Position numbers and translations under genes: made by a program. A stretch of DNA of 64,000 nt from Isochrysis galbana. Lineage: Eukaryota > Haptophyta > Isochrysidales > Isochrysidaceae. Below, in pieces: positions 61,735-64,000 of the stretch. The notes below the pieces were generated by a model that was not told where the DNA came from, made no database searches, and worked only from the letters and a program-made list of their open reading frames with translations. Each line of letters starts with the position of its first letter. Position 1 is the stretch's first letter. The stretch spans positions 983,975 through 1,047,974 of the forward strand of contig CM030943.1 in the NCBI GenBank assembly GCA_018136815.1, written 5' to 3'.

Positions 61735-62350
61735 CAGTCCTCGAAGAAATAAATGACTGCGCCCCCCGATACCTGCCACAGGGACGTCTTGAGCCCCTCC
61801 CTTCTTCTCGCCCCTCCTGTCGCCAGCCGCCCCCCTTCGCCCGTTTGCTAACGCAAACGGGGCCCGTTTCTTACCGCACTCAATCGGGGGGGGCGCAAAT
61901 TCCCCCCTCTCCCTCTCTCCATTCTCCTCCGCCCCTCTCCCTGCGGCGCGTCGCCATGCGGCGCGCCACGGCCTGCTCTCAGAGGGCCTTTGGGGGCTCC
62001 CAGAGGCCAGCAAGGGCAGCTCAGGGGGCAGTGGAGGCTGGGGCTCAGCCCCTGGCCCCCCCTGCCTCTCCCACGCTTGCCACGCTGGCCATTGGAGCCT
62101 CCCAGTGGCCTCTGTATGCCTGGCGACCAGGGGAGGGGGGGGAGTCAGCTCGAGGGCAGGCCCATGCTGGGCGTGGGAGTGCGAGTCTCGGCCCGCGCCC
62201 ACTAGGGGTCTGGGTCAGAGTGTTGATTGCCCAGCCCCTGCCAAAGGGCAGGGGCTGGGGTTGATTGTACGGGCCCACCCCGGGGGGTGTCCGCGATGGA
62301 GAGAGGGGGGCGCGAGGCCCCCATTGACCCCCACTTATAAAAGTAGGTTG
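61735..62350 (+). repeat. Composite of dispersed repeats
   Basis: 61757-61863 is the plus-strand partner of 24720-24895; the part ending AAACGGGGCCC is like 34490-34500. 62240-62350 is the partner of 33836-33945. The stretch between is GC-rich with family S-like phrases (GGCAGGGGCTGGGG). No gene. Confidence 0.6.
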
Positions 62351-62579
62351 CAACATCAAATACAAAAAAGCTCGGTCCTAAGACCCCGTGATCAGCTTCG
62401 CATGGGGTATACTCTCGCGAAATTATGTCCTCCGAGAAGCCGGCCACCTCGGCCGCGAGCAGCTGGGCGGAGGCGTTGTGCGCGGCCAGGTGGCGGTGCG
62501 CGACCTCGAAGGAGAGGGCGGCGGTGCGCCGGAGGGTGCGCCGCGCGCCGCGGAGGACGCTCAGCTCGCTCCCCGCGGA

Positions 62580-62856
62580 TGCGACACTCCCCTGCCGTGG
62601 GGGAGGAACCACCCATCCTCCTGGCATGCCTGATGGCCTGCCAGGAGGCCACTGCCCTGCTGACCCACTCTCCCACTGATAGGCACGCCCCATTCGCTCG
62701 TCCTGGCCCCTCGCGGCCAGCCCATCGCTCCAACCCCCCCTCCCCCCCCTGGTCGACAGGCAGACAGGTGCAGCGTGGGGGCCCCAGAGGCTCGGGAGCG
62801 CCAGCGAGGGAGAGGCAGGAGAGGCCAGGGCCCAGCCCCAGCCTCCTCTGCACCCA
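62580..62856 (+). mobile_element. Family S retroposon, internal fragment
   Basis: Matches the family from CTGCCGTGGGGGAGGAACC through TCGACAGGCAGACAGGTGC to CCCAGCCTCCTCTGC; both ends are missing. At 62857 it gives way to the repeat shared with 8727-8980. Confidence 0.7.
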
Positions 62857-63059
62857 AGATCAGCCAAGCGACATCGTCGCCTGCCAGGATGAGTGGTGTG
62901 AGAAAAAGACGAAAAAGATGAAAACTCAGCCTGCGTAGCTGGGGGTTACCGTGTGGTGGTGGTGGTGGGGGGGGGGGAGTTGCTATGTGCACGCGCCGCG
63001 TCCTTCCTTGTCTAAAAAGAAAACAAGCATTCTGAGTGAAAGCAAGATTACCACCTGGC

Positions 63060-63504
63060 CCTCTTTTGACGGAACGCAACTTGGCGACGGCTCAACGTTC
63101 AATGGGCTCGGCGGATGGCTGATTTCGACGAGGTTTCGGGGCACGGCTTGACCGATTGGCGTGACCATGCGGGTGGGACCTGTGTGTTGGGTATCTGGTG
63201 GGGTCCCCCATCCATATGGATGGTCGAAAACGGGCACGCAGCGCGCCCGGTTTCGACTTGAAGTTGAGCTTTTATTCAAGCTTTTGCGATTTTAGCGTCT
63301 TCGTCTTCTGGCTTTTTTTGATTACGTTTTGTTGTGGGGGGCCAAGGGGGCGGGGGTCCGGGTCCTAATGGACCCCGGATATGTGCTAGTTGGGTGTATT
63401 GGGAACTTTCTACCGTGAAAAATCCTCAAATTTCCTCAATTCTGAGATGGAGATAGTCATTTTTCACCCCTTATCCCTTATTAAAAAACACTGTTTGACC
63501 GCCC
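63060..63504 (-). mobile_element. Family T DNA element, minus-strand copy
   Basis: On the minus strand GGGCGGTCAAACAGTG starts at 63504 next to TA (63505-63506) and continues through CACCCAACTAGCACATATCC to CCATTGAACGTTGAGCCGTC near 63090. It matches 48504-48900. The far end is not found. Confidence 0.75.
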
Positions 63505-64000
63505 TAACGGGGGGAGTCGCCTGATGGCGGGGGGAGAAGGGCCGGGGGAGTGGGTGTGTAGAAAGTTTTTGTGCTGCGTGCTGAAAAGAAAGTAGTGGGT
63601 AGTGGGTCCACGGCCGTGTATCGTGTATGCGGTGATAATATTAAAAGGTTTATTCTTCTTCCGTGTCCGTGATGCTCTGTTGTCTGTTGCGCCCCTACAA
63701 CCTACAGCCTGGTCGCCAATGTCCCGTGTTGCCGCCCTTGTCCCTTGCTTGTCCCTTGTCTACAACTTGTCTCCTCCCGCCGCTCCCTTCCACCTTCCAC
63801 GCAGTGTTGCCCTTCACGAAGCGGCCATGGGTCCTCACTATGTGTGTGGGCGCGTGGAGGCGTACATGTGTGTGGGCGCGTGGGCGCGTACAGCAGCAGC
63901 TCGACGGAGATCGCCCAGCAGTTTCAAAAAGAGCGGAGGGGAATCTAGAATCTTCTACCTTCTATTTCTACCTACCATTCCTGCACTATCCTCAAAACCA
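63505..64000 (+). other. Family S 3' end fragment and window edge
   Basis: 63509-63655 is a family S 3' end (GGAGTCGCCTGATGGCGGG to TATTAAAAGGTTTATT). After it, C-rich sequence with GTGTGGGCGCGTGG direct repeats (63844-63891) and no gene. Confidence 0.6.

Noticed and set aside
1-64000. tRNA and rRNA genes
   Set aside because: I looked for cloverleaf-like and conserved rRNA strings and saw none; a covariance search was not possible, so small RNAs may be missed.

Overview
The window looks like nuclear DNA of a flagellated microalga with a secondary (red-lineage) plastid. The genes are GC-rich and carry spliceosomal introns. One encodes a plastid ribosomal protein (bL24) behind an ER-signal-plus-transit leader, and another encodes the flagellar protein CFAP58. 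Introns often start GTGCG, and one starts GC. This suits a haptophyte best, but that is inference; other secondary algae remain possible. I saw no bacterial operons, rRNA, tRNA or CRISPR.

Host genes, left to right: DUF4336 metallo-hydrolase-like protein (4489-5783, -); unknown membrane protein (10015-10983, -); GLEQGR-repeat protein (11458-12561, -); eight-exon GT77-type glycosyltransferase (14082-17901, -); prolyl 4-hydroxylase-like protein with a phosphatase-like N-terminus (21839-23521, +); 2243-residue low-complexity protein (25804-32535, -); CFAP58 (36575-40223, -); GFA/CENP-V-fold protein (42137-42634, -); CNH plus possible VPS9 protein (44673-47716, -, crossed by a 100-N gap); phosphoglycerate kinase with a DPY-30/RIIa-like N-terminus (51174-53779, -); NEDD8 (56550-57092, -) head to head with plastid bL24 (57511-57974, +). 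Intron boundaries were chosen so that phases close and family motifs are restored.

Between the genes lies a dense mosaic of repeats. Family S is a retroposon of about 750-910 bp that starts CAACTAAGTTTATAC, ends AT-rich and has 17-19 bp target duplications; there are three bounded copies, one nested in another. An ORF1-like element shares the same 5' end and has a small hairpin before its start codon. Family T is a DNA element with GGGCGGTCAAACA inverted ends and TA duplications. There are also a MITE with 10-bp duplications, a LINE reverse-transcriptase tail, a dispersed 65-bp minisatellite and several AT-rich islands with unrecognised ORFs.

The genes do not form one pathway. They cover plastid translation, glycolysis, cilium, Golgi glycosylation, protein modification and vesicle traffic. 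The most unusual points are the docking-domain PGK, the CNH/VPS9-like architecture, the novel repeat motif of the giant protein, and the retroposon families.
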